Shown here piece after piece: positions 33,230 through 46,140 of a stretch of DNA of 64,000 nt. The notes beneath the pieces are model-generated. The model saw nothing but the letters and a program-made list of their open reading frames with translations, ran no database searches and was not told where the DNA came from. The stretch is from the NCBI RefSeq assembly GCF_004801415.1, contig NZ_SSNX01000005.1:260648-324647 (forward strand). The letters are read 5' to 3'. The translations under genes were made by a program, and so were the position numbers. The stretch's first letter is position 1, and each line of letters starts with the position of its first letter. Source of the stretch: Deinococcus sp. KSM4-11. Its GTDB lineage: Bacteria > Deinococcota > Deinococci > Deinococcales > Deinococcaceae.

Positions 33230-33292
33230 ATGAAGCGATTCGCCCATGCCTGTACCCAGTGGTTCGCCTGCCCCACGGTCACTGCCGACTGA
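33230..33292 (+). CDS. Possible 20-residue leader or micropeptide
   Basis: ATG with GGGAGG 6 nt upstream and a TACCAT box at 33200-33205, so both transcription and translation signals are present. It encodes 20 residues (MKRFAHACTQ to the C-terminal TVTAD) with two cysteines, and ends 24 nt before the GNAT pseudogene start. It could be a leader peptide of that gene or an independent small protein. No conservation evidence is available here. Confidence 0.35.
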   Translation: MKRFAHACTQWFACPTVTAD

Positions 33293-33316
33293 ACCCGGCT
33301 CCACGAACTGGAACCC

Positions 33317-34161
33317 GTGACCGGCCCCGTCCGAGGTCATCCCTTGCCCAGCTTTACCCTCCAGGCCGCAACGCTGGCTACCCTGCCCGAGCTGTACGCA
33401 CTGAATCCCGATGCCGTCGAGAACGCCCGGCTCCTCAAGACCTTGCGCGGCAAGATTGAACGCGGCGAGGCTCACCTGTCGAACACCCTGATTCTCCGCA
33501 CGGCACGGGGCGTCGAGGGCACCGTCTTCTTCGGCCCTGCTCCGCACCCATACGTCTTTCCCGACCTTCGCACCGACGCCCCCGCTGAAGCCATTACGGC
33601 GTTCCTGCGGACGCTGCGCCGAAAGCTTCAGGGCACGTCCGAGCGCCAGCTCGTGCTGGACAGCGCCCGTGCCGATGTCTCCACAGAAGCCGTGCTCAGC
33701 GCGGGCTGGGCATTGGACGATTCCCAAGTGGTCTACGAAACGGATCTGCGCGCGTTCACGTGGCGTGGCTCCCCGATCCGGAGGTACGCCCGCTGGACGC
33801 CGGACGGCCGGACGTACAGGCCGCGCTGAGCGACCTCGGACGCGCAGATCTGGCCCTGCGGGACGGCTGGACACTGCACGGCCTGTTTCGCGGCCAGGAG
33901 CTCGTGGCGCTGGGTGCCCACGGAGCCAGTGGCCGCCCCGGTGGCGTGTTCGAGGCAAGCATCGACATGATCGGTGTCCGTCCAGCCTTCCGGGGACAGG
34001 GCCTTGGACGGCGGCTGCACGCGCACCTGCTCGGGCGTGCGGCAGAGCGCCACGACTGGCACCGGGGCGGAACGGGTGCCGACAACCACGCCATGCGCCG
34101 TATCTTCGAGCACAGTGGTTCCGTGCTCCTGGGCACGCAGCGCTATTTCCGGCAGCCTTGA
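33317..34161 (+). pseudogene. Two-domain GNAT protein broken by a 5-bp tandem duplication
   Basis: From GTG 33317 the frame reads an N-terminal GNAT-like half (FTLQAATLATLPELYALNPD ... VSTEAVLSAGWALDDSQVVY, ETDLRAFTW), then goes out of frame. The -1 frame continues with LPDPEVRPLDAGRPDVQAAL, HGLFRGQELVALGAHGASG and a normal acetyl-CoA site, IGVRPAFRGQGLGRRLHAHL, to a TGA at 34161. At the junction lies CGTGG-CGTGG (33759-33768); removing one copy joins the halves as RAFTWLPDPEVRP with no gap. The intact form would be about 280 aa. The second half could be made separately from GTG 33760 but lacks a ribosome site. Confidence 0.72.
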
Positions 34162-34187
34162 CCCGTTCCCTGCTCCTCGCGTATAGT
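34158..34187 (+). promoter_or_regulatory. Promoter of the rpmI-rplT operon
   Basis: TTGACC (34158-34163), an 18-nt spacer and TATAGT (34182-34187) make a good sigma-70-type promoter. It gives a leader of about 105 nt before rpmI and overlaps the end of the GNAT pseudogene. Confidence 0.8.
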
Positions 34188-34192
34188 TCTCT

Positions 34193-34501
<309 letters not shown>

Positions 34502-34506
34502 GTTAA

Positions 34507-34860
<354 letters not shown>

Positions 34861-34877
34861 GCCAACGCTCCACGCTG

Positions 34878-34907
34878 AACGCCGCCTCCAGTGATGGGGG
34901 CGGCGTT
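34878..34907 (+). terminator. Terminator after rplT
   Basis: A 9-bp stem, AACGCCGCC (34878-34886) with GGCGGCGTT (34899-34907), and a 12-nt loop lie 17 nt after the rplT stop, between convergent genes. Confidence 0.8.
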
Positions 34908-34935
34908 GTGCTGGTTCTCGAGGGCAGTTCCCGAC

Positions 34936-35638
<703 letters not shown>

Positions 35639-35681
35639 GGTCGCTTCCGCTGGTGCGGCGCTTCAACTCATCTTAGGGTTA

Positions 35682-35696
35682 GTGTCAAGAGGACAC
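35682..35696. promoter_or_regulatory. Inverted repeat in the GntR gene promoter
   Basis: GTGTC-AAGAG-GACAC, a perfect 5-bp inverted repeat, lies about 55 nt upstream of the regulator start and overlaps TTGACA, a perfect -35 on the minus strand (35681-35688 region). A dimeric repressor bound here would block RNA polymerase. Autoregulation is inferred. Confidence 0.45.
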
Positions 35697-35767
35697 AAGG
35701 TTGTCTGGTCTGTCCCGCAGGTGGGGACAACACATCCGGGTCGCTTACGCCAGTCCTGACGCGATCC

Positions 35768-36775
<1,008 letters not shown>

Positions 36776-36961
36776 TGCCGCTTACCATACGCGCCGCACC
36801 GTTGGAATTCAGAGGGGGCCGCTCCATTCCCACTCCGCGCCATCACCGGGCATGTGCTGGCTGGACACTCCCGTTGCCTGGACGGGCACGCGGCGACCTG
36901 CCGGACGGTCGCCCTGACGCCTGTTCCACAGGCAGAACCACCTCTGGGCCGTCATGATCCA

Positions 36962-36990
36962 TTGATTTTGGCTTCCCTTGCTTCTACGCT
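36962..36990 (+). promoter_or_regulatory. Promoter of the DUF485-actP operon
   Basis: TTGATT (36962-36967), a 17-nt spacer and TACGCT (36985-36990) form a sigma-70-type promoter. It leaves a leader of about 66 nt with a strong ribosome site before the DUF485 gene. No other feature was seen in the 288-nt gap after moaA. Confidence 0.75.
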
Positions 36991-37063
36991 GTGGCCAGTC
37001 ACACAATCCGGCCCCGGCTCCCCCCGCCCCGCCCTGTCCAGTTCCGTCACGCAGGAGGCACGC

Positions 37064-37363
37064 ATGACCGTATCCCAGTCACGCCCGAGTCCCGCCCCAG
37101 CCCGCAACGCCGCGTACCAGCAACTGGTCGCGCAGCGGAATTCGTTCACGGTCACCATGACGGTCACGTTCCTGGTGTTGTACTTCCTGCTGCCGATCCT
37201 GGCCGGGTACAACAAACCCCTGATGGCCACCAAGGTCTTCGGGAACGTCACCTTCGGGTACGTGCTCGCCTTCCTGGAATTCGTGATGGGCTGGGTCATG
37301 GCGTACATCTACGTGGTTCGGGCGCGCGCCTTCGACCGGCTGGCCGAGGAAGCCCGCCGATGA
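37064..37363 (+). CDS. DUF485 membrane protein (YjcH-like)
   Basis: 99 aa with two transmembrane helices ([20 protein letters not shown] and [20 protein letters not shown]) joined by a short loop, and a cytosolic basic tail. [14 protein letters not shown] at the start is the DUF485 signature. This family is the usual partner of the acetate symporter ActP, as in the E. coli acs-yjcH-actP operon. GCAGGAGG precedes the ATG, and the stop overlaps actP by 4 nt. Confidence 0.92.
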   Translation: MTVSQSRPSPAPARNAAYQQLVAQRNSFTVTMTVTFLVLYFLLPILAGYNKPLMATKVFGNVTFGYVLAFLEFVMGWVMAYIYVVRARAFDRLAEEARR

Positions 37364-38955
37364 CGTTCCTGCTCGCCGCGATCATCGTCGCCATCACCCT
37401 GGGCGTGACCTTCTGGGCCAGCAAACGCAACACCAGCGCCGGAGACTTCTACGTCGCCGGGGGTCGCATCAGCGCCACGCAGAACGGCATCGCCATCGCC
37501 GGGGACTACATGAGCGCCGCGTCGTTCCTGGGCATCACCGGCCTCATCGCCCTGAACGGCTACGACGGCTTCATGTACTCGGTCGGGTGGTTCATCGCGT
37601 ACCTGACCGTGCTGTTCATCGTGGCCGAGCCGCTGCGCAACCTCGGCAAGTACACCCTGGCCGACATGCTGGTCTACCGACTGAAAGACCCGCGCGTGCG
37701 CACCTACGCTGCCGTGAGCACCATCGGGATCAGCACCTTCTACATGATCGCGCAGGTCGTGGGCGCGGGCAGCCTGATCAGCCTGCTCTCCAAGGGCGCC
37801 ATCTCGGCCGACCTCGCCATTCCGCTCGTCGGGGTGCTGATGATCATCTACGTGGTCGTGGGCGGCATGCTCGCCACCACCTGGGTGCAGATCATCAAGG
37901 CCATGCTGCTGATGTTCGCCACCATCGTGATGACCCTGCTGATCCTCACGAAGTTCGGCTTCAGCTTCTCGAACCTGCTCGGGCAGGTAGAAGCTAAGAA
38001 TGGCGCGGAGTTCCTGGGCGCAGGCGTGAAATACAAGAATCCTGTCGACCTGATCTCGCTGTGTCTCGCGCTCGTGCTGGGCACCGCCGGGCTGCCGCAC
38101 ATCCTCGTGCGCTTCTTCACCGTCCCCACTGCGCAGGATGCCCGCAAGAGCGTCGTGTGGGCCATGGTACTGATCGGCGCGTTCTACGTCATGACCGCCT
38201 TCATGGGCAACGCCGCGAACGTCCTGCTGGGCAAAGACGCCATCGAGACCGCCAACAAGGCTGGGAACATGGCCGCGCCGCTGCTCGCGCAGGCCCTGTT
38301 CGGCGGGGCGGGCACGGCCGGTGGCGAGTTCGGGCTGGCCTTCGTCACGGCCGTGGCCTTCGCCACCATCCTCGCGGTCGTCGCGGGGCTCACCATCAGC
38401 GCCAGCACCAGCTTCACGCACGACATCTACAACGGCGTCATGCGCGGCGGCCAGGCCAGCGAACGTAACCAGTTCCGCGTGGCCCGACTGGCCACCGTCG
38501 CCGTCGGCATCGCCGCCATCATCCTGGGCCTGCTCGCCAAGACGCAGAACGTCGCCTTCCTGGTCGCGCTGGCCTTCGCGCTGGCCGCCAGCGCCAACCT
38601 CCCGGTGATCCTGTTCACGCTGTTCTGGAGGAAGTTCAACGCCACGGGCGCAATCTGGGGAATCGTGGGCGGCATCGTGTTCACGCTGCTGCTGATCGCC
38701 ATCAGCCCGAACATCATGAAGATCGACCCGGACACCCTGACCACCGGGCGCCACCTGATCCAGGCCAACCCGATCTTCCCGCTGGAAAACCCCGGCATCA
38801 TCAGCATTCCTGCCGGCTTCCTGTTCGCCTACGTGGGCACCCTGCTTGGCGCCGCCCGCCGCAACGCCGCCCAGGACGACCGCGACTTCGAGGAGATGCA
38901 GTACCGCGCCTACACCGGGGCGGGCACCGACGGCACCGTCGCCGCGCACGACTGA
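37360..38955 (+). CDS. actP: Cation/acetate symporter
   Basis: 531 aa, about 13 transmembrane helices of the sodium:solute symporter family. Typical ActP stretches: [79 protein letters not shown] and [20 protein letters not shown]. It imports acetate (and likely glyoxylate or other short monocarboxylates) with a cation. It is translationally coupled to the DUF485 gene. acs, on the same strand 0.45 kb downstream, activates the imported acetate. Confidence 0.93.
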   Translation: MTFLLAAIIVAITLGVTFWASKRNTSAGDFYVAGGRISATQNGIAIAGDYMSAASFLGITGLIALNGYDGFMYSVGWFIAYLTVLFIVAEPLRNLGKYTLADMLVYRLKDPRVRTYAAVSTIGISTFYMIAQVVGAGSLISLLSKGAISADLAIPLVGVLMIIYVVVGGMLATTWVQIIKAMLLMFATIVMTLLILTKFGFSFSNLLGQVEAKNGAEFLGAGVKYKNPVDLISLCLALVLGTAGLPHILVRFFTVPTAQDARKSVVWAMVLIGAFYVMTAFMGNAANVLLGKDAIETANKAGNMAAPLLAQALFGGAGTAGGEFGLAFVTAVAFATILAVVAGLTISASTSFTHDIYNGVMRGGQASERNQFRVARLATVAVGIAAIILGLLAKTQNVAFLVALAFALAASANLPVILFTLFWRKFNATGAIWGIVGGIVFTLLLIAISPNIMKIDPDTLTTGRHLIQANPIFPLENPGIISIPAGFLFAYVGTLLGAARRNAAQDDRDFEEMQYRAYTGAGTDGTVAAHD

Positions 38956-38967
38956 AAACATTCAAAA

Positions 38968-39003
38968 GAGGGGCGCACGGATCGCATGATCCGTGCGCCC
39001 CTC
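38968..39003. terminator. Strong hairpin terminator after actP
   Basis: A perfect 16-bp stem (38968-38983 with 38988-39003; GAGGGGCG at its base) with a GCAT tetraloop lies 12 nt after the actP stop. The T-run is better for the minus strand, but the stem is strong enough to end the actP operon. Confidence 0.85.
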
Positions 39004-39128
39004 ATTCCGGCCCAGGCGTGGTTGGCGAGCCAAGTCATGACCGCTCCGTCCGGGCACACCGTCTGGTGGCCGGAACCGGCGACGTCGCCCCGCTGACCGG
39101 GATTCGATTCTCTAGCGCCAGGAGGTAC

Positions 39129-39287
39129 GGTCCGCCGCTCTTGCTGGCGGCACCATCTTGGCTGCGTCCTCGCCGCGATAGGACGCTGTAGGGGCCGTCG
39201 ATGAAATCAGACGACGGTTCACCCCCCCTGTTCAATCTGGCGAGAACCGCCGTCATGACGGCCCGGTGTACCGGGTGCAGTACCCGG
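39129..39287. other. Palindrome-dense intergenic stretch before acs
   Basis: Within the 448-nt gap between actP and acs, six short perfect inverted repeats follow each other: CCGCC/GGCGG (39132-39150), GCGTCCT/AGGACGC (39164-39186), CCGTCG/CGACGG (39195-39217), the 14-bp palindrome GCCGTCATGACGGC (39249-39262), CCCGGT/ACCGGG (39262-39275) and CCGGGT/ACCCGG (39271-39287). It could be a structured RNA, an acs leader or a set of operators. No known riboswitch was recognised. TAAATT near 39323-39328 is a possible -10 for acs. Confidence 0.5.
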
Positions 39288-39403
39288 CGCGGGACGGCAG
39301 CCGGATTCCCACCTTGGGCACGGTAAATTAGGTTCAACGCGTTTTGAGAGCCCGAGCCCCGTCCCTGGGGATCACCCACCTGCACCCCGACCCGGAGGTC
39401 TTC

Positions 39404-41353
<1,950 letters not shown>

Positions 41354-41367
41354 CAGCAGCAGAGGTC

Positions 41368-41401
41368 TGATGCCAGCCCACTTCTGATTCCAGCCCACTT
41401 C
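41368..41401. repeat. Tandem 17-bp repeat, two copies
   Basis: TGATGCCAGCCCACTTC (41368-41384) is followed directly by TGATTCCAGCCCACTTC (41385-41401), with one mismatch. It lies 14 nt after the acs stop. It may come from replication slippage; no function is evident. Confidence 0.85.
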
Positions 41402-41449
41402 AGCGCGTCCGGGCTTCAGGCCACGGGCGCGCGGCTCTCTCGGTTCAGG

Positions 41450-41893
41450 TCAGGTGGGCAGGCTGGCGGTCTGCATCCAGAAACTGCGGACGGCCTGCAC
41501 CACGGTCTCGTACTCGCTGAACAGGCGCGGCTTACAGATGTAGCTGTTCGCATAGTTCTCGTACGAGCGGCGGATATCGCTGCGGGAATTGCTGGTGCTG
41601 AACACCAGCACCGGCACCGGCCGCAGCGCCGGGTCGTGCTTGAGGTGTTCCAGCAGCCCGAAGCCGTCCATCCGCGGCATGTTCAGATCCATCAGGATGA
41701 TGTCCGGCAGGGACTGGCCCGCCTGCACCCGCCCGTGCAGGTACTCCATGGCCTCCACGCCGTCGGCACAGACCGTGAACTGCGGGGTCGGCTCCAGGGT
41801 CAGGAAGGCTTCCTGCGTGAGGAAAGCGTCATCCTGGTTGTCCTCAACCAGCAGGATATGCAGGGGCAGGTGCGCAGTCTGGCGAACAGTCAT
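41450..41893 (-). CDS. Single-domain response regulator (Rcp1-like receiver)
   Basis: 147 aa, receiver domain only. Acidic pocket VEDNQDD (Glu17, Asp18), phospho-acceptor Asp69 in IILMDLNMPRMDGFGLLEHL, switch residue in VLVFSTSNSRSDI and the conserved Lys in YICKPRLFSEY. The P-D-I-I-L-M-D-L-N-M-P core and C-terminal SYENYANSYICKP match the Rcp1 group that partners bacteriophytochrome kinases. No histidine kinase lies nearby. With no output domain it probably acts by protein contact. The start MTVRQTAH was taken; an earlier in-frame ATG is possible. Confidence 0.88.
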   Translation of the reverse strand: MTVRQTAHLPLHILLVEDNQDDAFLTQEAFLTLEPTPQFTVCADGVEAMEYLHGRVQAGQSLPDIILMDLNMPRMDGFGLLEHLKHDPALRPVPVLVFSTSNSRSDIRRSYENYANSYICKPRLFSEYETVVQAVRSFWMQTASLPT

Positions 41894-41971
41894 GGGAGGG
41901 CTTGATGATAAAGCAGAACCTTTCATGAATGGTGCCGCAGGCAGGATTACCCCCACCGAGTTCCAGGCCCC

Positions 41972-42592
41972 TCACTCCAGCGTGAAATCTACCGTCAACT
42001 CGACGTCCAGCGGCTGGGTGGCGCTGTACTCCACGCCCACGTCCAGCGGGGTCGCCCGCGACCGGGACATCAGGGCCATGGGCGCGTCGCTGCGCAGGTC
42101 GATGGTCGTGCTCGGCATCTGCCACGAATCGCTGGCGCTGTGCACGCCCACCACGCGGTGTCCGGCGGCGGCGGCGATCACGTCGGCCTTACGCCGGGCA
42201 CGCTGCATGGCCTGAGCGGCCAGCGGCAGGCTCGCCTCGAAGGCCTCGAAGTCCCAGTCCAGCCGGGAGAGCTGGGCGTGCCGGTGCGCCGCCACGGCCC
42301 CCAACACCTCTGGGAGCTGAACCGGCGTGCTGCGGACGGCCAGGGTGTAGGTGGCCTTCTGCTGGCGACCCAGCACGCCGCCCGCCCCCGCGATCCGCAC
42401 GCCATGAACGTGCAGATCGGCGTCCGTGACGCCAGCGGTGCGCAGGGACGTCACCAGCTCCCGCAGCTCCCGCGCGCCGTTCAGCGCGGCGTTGCCGATC
42501 ACGAACGTCTCGGCCTCCACACTCAGGTGCAGGCGCACGCCCGTCGCCGTGACCTCTCCATGTTCCTGTACCGTGACGCGCAGCAGTCCCAT
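41972..42592 (-). CDS. SIMPL domain (DUF541) protein
   Basis: 206 aa, cytosolic: no signal peptide, unlike many family members. The SIMPL layout is present: VTVQEHGEVTATGVRLHLSV at the N-terminus, ALNGARELRELVTSLRTAGV, the central ATYTLAVRST strand, AMQRARRKADVIAAAAG and a C-terminal ELTVDFTLE strand. Family members form oligomeric shells or bind partners; the exact role is unknown. TACGCT (complement of 42599-42604) lies 6 nt before the ATG: leaderless. Confidence 0.82.
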   Translation of the reverse strand: MGLLRVTVQEHGEVTATGVRLHLSVEAETFVIGNAALNGARELRELVTSLRTAGVTDADLHVHGVRIAGAGGVLGRQQKATYTLAVRSTPVQLPEVLGAVAAHRHAQLSRLDWDFEAFEASLPLAAQAMQRARRKADVIAAAAGHRVVGVHSASDSWQMPSTTIDLRSDAPMALMSRSRATPLDVGVEYSATQPLDVELTVDFTLE

Positions 42593-42616
42593 GCGACCAG
42601 CGTACGGGATGGGCGG

Positions 42617-43786
42617 TCAGGTCGCAGATGCCAGGTGCGGCACGGCCACGTCCGCCAGGGCCTGCGCCGCCGCCGTCAGCACCTCCGGCGGCTGCACCAA
42701 TGCGAAGCGCACGAAGCCCTCGCCCTGCGCGCCGAAGGCCCGGCCCGGACTGATCGCCACGCCCGTCTGTTCCGCCACGCGGAGCGCGAAGGCCACGGAA
42801 TCGTTCAGGCCCGGCACACGTGCCCACGCGAACATGCTCGCCTGAGGCCGCGTCACGGCCCAGCCCAGGTCACGCAGGGCCGGCACCAGCGCGTCCCGCC
42901 GGGCCTCGAAGGTGGCCGCGCCGACCCGGCCGACCGCGTCCGGCAACCCCAGCGCCACGGTCGCCGCGCGCTGGATACCCAGGTACGGGTGGAAGTCCAC
43001 CGCGCCCTTCACGCGGGCCAGCGCCCCCAGCGCGCCCGCATCGCCCGCCGCGAAGCCTACCCGGAAGCCGCCCATATGGTGTGTCTTGCTCAGCGAGTGC
43101 AGCTCCACGACGCCGTCCAGTCCTGCCTGAAGCGCACTGGGGGCGAGGTACCCGCCGAAGGTCAGCTCCGCGTAGGGGTTGTCATGCACCAGCAGGACGC
43201 CCCGCTCCCGGCACCATTGGGCCGCCCGCTCGAAGAACGCTGAATCCGCGACCGCCGAGGTCGGGTTGTTCGGGTAATTCAGCAGCAGCACGCGGGGCCG
43301 GACGCTCTGCGGCACGGCGTCCAGATCCGGCAGGAAGTCCTGGTCGGCGTGCAGCGGGAGTGTGACCACGTTCAGGCCCGCGACCGCCGCCGCGCCCAGG
43401 TACGGGGGGTAACACGGGTCGGGCAGCAGCAGCGTGTCGCCGGGATCCGTCACGGCCAGCAGCAGGTGCGCGAGCCCCTCCTGCGCGCCGATCAGCGGCA
43501 CGACCTCGCCATCGGGATTTGCATCCACCCCAAAGCGGCGCGACAGGTATGCCGAGGCCGCAACCCGCAGGGGCCGGGTATCGCTCACCATCGGGTAGCG
43601 GTAGGTGGCCGGATCGCGCGTCGCCTCGCGCAGCGCCTCCAGCACGATCTCCGGAGGGTGCAGATCGCTGCTGCCGATGCTCAGGTCGATGACCTGCTTC
43701 CCGGCAGTTCGCGCCCGGCCCATGGCCTGATCCATCAGCGAGAACACGCTGCCCGGCACGCCCGTTGCCCGCTTGGAAGCCCACAT
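42617..43786 (-). CDS. PLP-dependent aminotransferase, class I/II
   Basis: 389 aa fold-type I aminotransferase. Visible: [71 protein letters not shown], the Schiff-base lysine in [19 protein letters not shown] and a C-terminal [11 protein letters not shown] with the substrate-carboxylate Arg. It is closest in layout to LL-diaminopimelate or aspartate-type aminotransferases; the substrate is not certain. TAGGCT (complement of 43794-43799) lies 7 nt before the ATG. It is divergent from nagA. Confidence 0.88.
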   Translation of the reverse strand: MWASKRATGVPGSVFSLMDQAMGRARTAGKQVIDLSIGSSDLHPPEIVLEALREATRDPATYRYPMVSDTRPLRVAASAYLSRRFGVDANPDGEVVPLIGAQEGLAHLLLAVTDPGDTLLLPDPCYPPYLGAAAVAGLNVVTLPLHADQDFLPDLDAVPQSVRPRVLLLNYPNNPTSAVADSAFFERAAQWCRERGVLLVHDNPYAELTFGGYLAPSALQAGLDGVVELHSLSKTHHMGGFRVGFAAGDAGALGALARVKGAVDFHPYLGIQRAATVALGLPDAVGRVGAATFEARRDALVPALRDLGWAVTRPQASMFAWARVPGLNDSVAFALRVAEQTGVAISPGRAFGAQGEGFVRFALVQPPEVLTAAAQALADVAVPHLASAT

Positions 43787-43925
43787 GGGGCGCAGCCTAC
43801 CAGAGCCGCTGCCACCGCCCCGCTCCAGTGATCGGCACCACTGGACGCCGCCCCGCATGGCCCACTGCTCTACGCTGAGGATCGACGGTCTGCCTGTCGC
43901 CAGCCTTCACTCCTCTGAGGTTCCC

Positions 43926-45065
43926 ATGCCCGCACCCACGCCCACCACCCGCCTGACCGGCCAGCTTGTCCTCGGGGATCAGCTGATTCCCGGCCGGATC
44001 GACTTCACGGAGACCATCACCACCGTCACCCCGCTGCCCGCCGCTCCGGCCGATGCGCTGATCCTGCCGGGGTTCATCGACGCCCACGTGCATGGCGGAA
44101 ACGGCGCCGACACCATGGACGGCCCGGACGGCATCAGGACACTGGCGCAGTTCCACGCCCGGCACGGTACGACCACGCTGCTGCCCACCACCATCACCAA
44201 CGCCTGGGAGAACGTCCTCAATGCCCTGCACGCCGTGAGCGACGTTATGCGCGGCGGAGTGGACGGCGGCCCGGATATCCCCGGAGCCCACCTGGAAGGC
44301 CCCTTCATCAGCCCGGATCGGCTGGGGGCACAGCCACCCTTCACCGTGCTGCCCACGCCGGAGCTCATCGGGCAGGTGCTGGACATCGGCGTCGTGCGGG
44401 CCGTGACCATCGCGCCGGAACTGCCGGGGGCACTTGACGCTGCCCTGGCGCTGGGCGGGGCGGGCGTGCGCATCGGGATTGGGCATACCCGCGCCGACGC
44501 CGCGACCGTCACGGCCTTCCTGATCGCCCTGCACGCGCAGGGCATCCGCACCTGCTCCACGCACCTGTTCAACGCCATGGGCGGGATCGAGGGCCGCGAT
44601 CCCGGCGTGCCCGGCGCGCTGCTGGCCGACCCGCACGCGTTCCACGAGGTGATCCTCGACCTGCTGCACGTCCATCCCACGTCGTTCCGGCTGGCCCGCG
44701 CCGCCGCCCCGGAACGCGTGACGCTGGTCACGGACGCCATGCGCGCGGCTGGCCTGGGCGACGGCGACAGCGAGCTCGGTGGGCAGCGCGTCATCGTGCG
44801 GGGCGGCGAGGCGCGGCTCCCCGGTGGTTCCCTGGCCGGCAGCCTGCTCACCATGGACATGGCCCTGCGCAATGCCGTGACCAGCGGTGTACCCCTGCCC
44901 GAAGCCAGCCGCCTGCTCAGCGGGGTTCCGGCGGCGTCCCTGAACCTCACGGATCGCGGGTCGTTGAAGGTTGGGCAGCGGGCCGATGTGGTCGTGCTGA
45001 ACGCCGATTTCGATGTGGAATCCGTGTACGTGGGCGGTCGTCACATCCCCGGAGCGGGCGCATGA
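43926..45065 (+). CDS. nagA: N-acetylglucosamine-6-phosphate deacetylase
   Basis: 379 aa amidohydrolase. Metal motif GFIDAHVHGGNGADTMDG (His54, His56), metal Glu in AHLEGPFISP, GIGHTRADA, STHLFNAMGGIEGRDPG and catalytic Asp in LVTDAMRAAGLG. It removes acetyl from GlcNAc-6-P in the cytosol, an early step of amino-sugar and peptidoglycan recycling. A TACGCT at 43871-43876 is a possible -10, with TCTGAGG as a weak ribosome site. The stop overlaps the following deaminase gene by 4 nt, so the two enzymes are made together. Confidence 0.93.
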   Translation: MPAPTPTTRLTGQLVLGDQLIPGRIDFTETITTVTPLPAAPADALILPGFIDAHVHGGNGADTMDGPDGIRTLAQFHARHGTTTLLPTTITNAWENVLNALHAVSDVMRGGVDGGPDIPGAHLEGPFISPDRLGAQPPFTVLPTPELIGQVLDIGVVRAVTIAPELPGALDAALALGGAGVRIGIGHTRADAATVTAFLIALHAQGIRTCSTHLFNAMGGIEGRDPGVPGALLADPHAFHEVILDLLHVHPTSFRLARAAAPERVTLVTDAMRAAGLGDGDSELGGQRVIVRGGEARLPGGSLAGSLLTMDMALRNAVTSGVPLPEASRLLSGVPAASLNLTDRGSLKVGQRADVVVLNADFDVESVYVGGRHIPGAGA

Positions 45066-46090
45066 CGGCCGATTCCCTGATGCTCCTCGAAGCCCGCGAG
45101 GCTCCGCAGGTGATCGCCCGGCAGCTCGTGGAGAACGCCGGAGTCTGCGCGGCCCTCGGCGCCGCCATCCGTGAGCGGCCGCCCGCCTACGCGGTCACGG
45201 TCGCGCGGGGCAGCAGCGATCATGCCTGCACGGTGCTGAAGTACGCGCTCGAGACGGAACTGCGCCTGCCGGTGGCCAGCCTCGGCCCCAGCGTCCTCAC
45301 CCTGTACGGCGCGCGGCTCGACCTGCGCGGCGCCCTGCTGATCGCCGTCTCCCAGAGCGGGGCCAGCCCCGACGTGGTCGAGAACGTCCGCGCCGCCCGT
45401 GAGAGCGGAGCCCTGACGGTCGCTCTGGTGAACGTGGAGGACAGCGACCTGGCTCATACGGCCGAGTTCGTGCTGCCCCTGCGCTGCGGGGAGGAACGCG
45501 CGGTGGCCGCCACCAAGAGCTACCTCGCCAGCCTGGGGGCCTTCCTGCCAGTGATCGCCGCCCTGACCGACGACGCCTCCCTGACAGCCGGTCTGGCCGG
45601 ACTGCCGGACGCCATGACCCGCGCACTTGCCTTGGAACCCCAGGCGAGCGCCCTCGCGGAACGCTACCGGTTCGCGGAGAACCTGCTGGTGCTCGCGCGC
45701 GGCCTGCACTTCGGGGTGGCGCAGGAGGCAGCCCTGAAACTCAAGGAAACCAGCGGCATCCACGCTGAAGCGTACTCCGCCGCCGAATTCGCGCACGGCC
45801 CCCGCCGCCTGCTGGCCGAGGGCCTGCCCCTGCTGGGGTTCGCTCCCACCGACGCCGCGCAGGAGGCCTGCCGGACGGCCTACGCCGATCTCCGTGCGGC
45901 CGGAGCCGACCTGCGCACCCTCGGCCCCGCCCTGGACAGCACCCTGACCACCCCAGCTACCGGCCACGCCCTGACGGACACGCTGCCCAGCGCCCTGACC
46001 TTCTACCTGTTCGCCGCGCACCTCGCCCAGCACCGCGGACTGAATCCGGACGCGCCTCCGGGTCTGAGCAAGGTCACCCGCACCCGCTGA
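45062..46090 (+). CDS. SIS-domain glucosamine-6-phosphate deaminase (NagB-II/GlmS-like)
   Basis: 342 aa with two SIS halves resembling the isomerase part of GlmS but with no glutaminase domain: ARGSSDHACTVLKYALETEL, LIAVSQSGASPDVVENVRAA, SYLASLGAFL, LHFGVAQEAALKLKETSGIH and EFAHGPRRLL. Such stand-alone proteins act as NagB-II, turning glucosamine-6-P into fructose-6-P and ammonia. Coupling to nagA through an ATGA overlap strongly supports this. The family could also act on other amino-sugar phosphates (AgaS-like). Confidence 0.85.
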   Translation: MTADSLMLLEAREAPQVIARQLVENAGVCAALGAAIRERPPAYAVTVARGSSDHACTVLKYALETELRLPVASLGPSVLTLYGARLDLRGALLIAVSQSGASPDVVENVRAARESGALTVALVNVEDSDLAHTAEFVLPLRCGEERAVAATKSYLASLGAFLPVIAALTDDASLTAGLAGLPDAMTRALALEPQASALAERYRFAENLLVLARGLHFGVAQEAALKLKETSGIHAEAYSAAEFAHGPRRLLAEGLPLLGFAPTDAAQEACRTAYADLRAAGADLRTLGPALDSTLTTPATGHALTDTLPSALTFYLFAAHLAQHRGLNPDAPPGLSKVTRTR

Positions 46091-46092
46091 AC

Positions 46093-46119
46093 AAAAAAAC
46101 TCCCCCAGAACGGGGGAGT
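46093..46119 (-). terminator. Intrinsic terminator
   Basis: An 8-bp perfect stem, ACTCCCCC (46099-46106) with GGGGGAGT (46112-46119), a 5-nt loop, and seven A residues (46093-46099) that give a T7 run on the minus strand. It ends the secreted-protein gene at 46141; the convergent nag operon may also use the stem. Confidence 0.9.
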
Positions 46120-46140
46120 GCACCTAGACCGGAGCGGCAC

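Noticed and set aside
39129..39287. Known riboswitch, T-box or tmRNA/SRP-like RNA before acs
   Set aside because: None of the signature sequences of these RNA classes was recognised on either strand, so it is reported only as a structured region.
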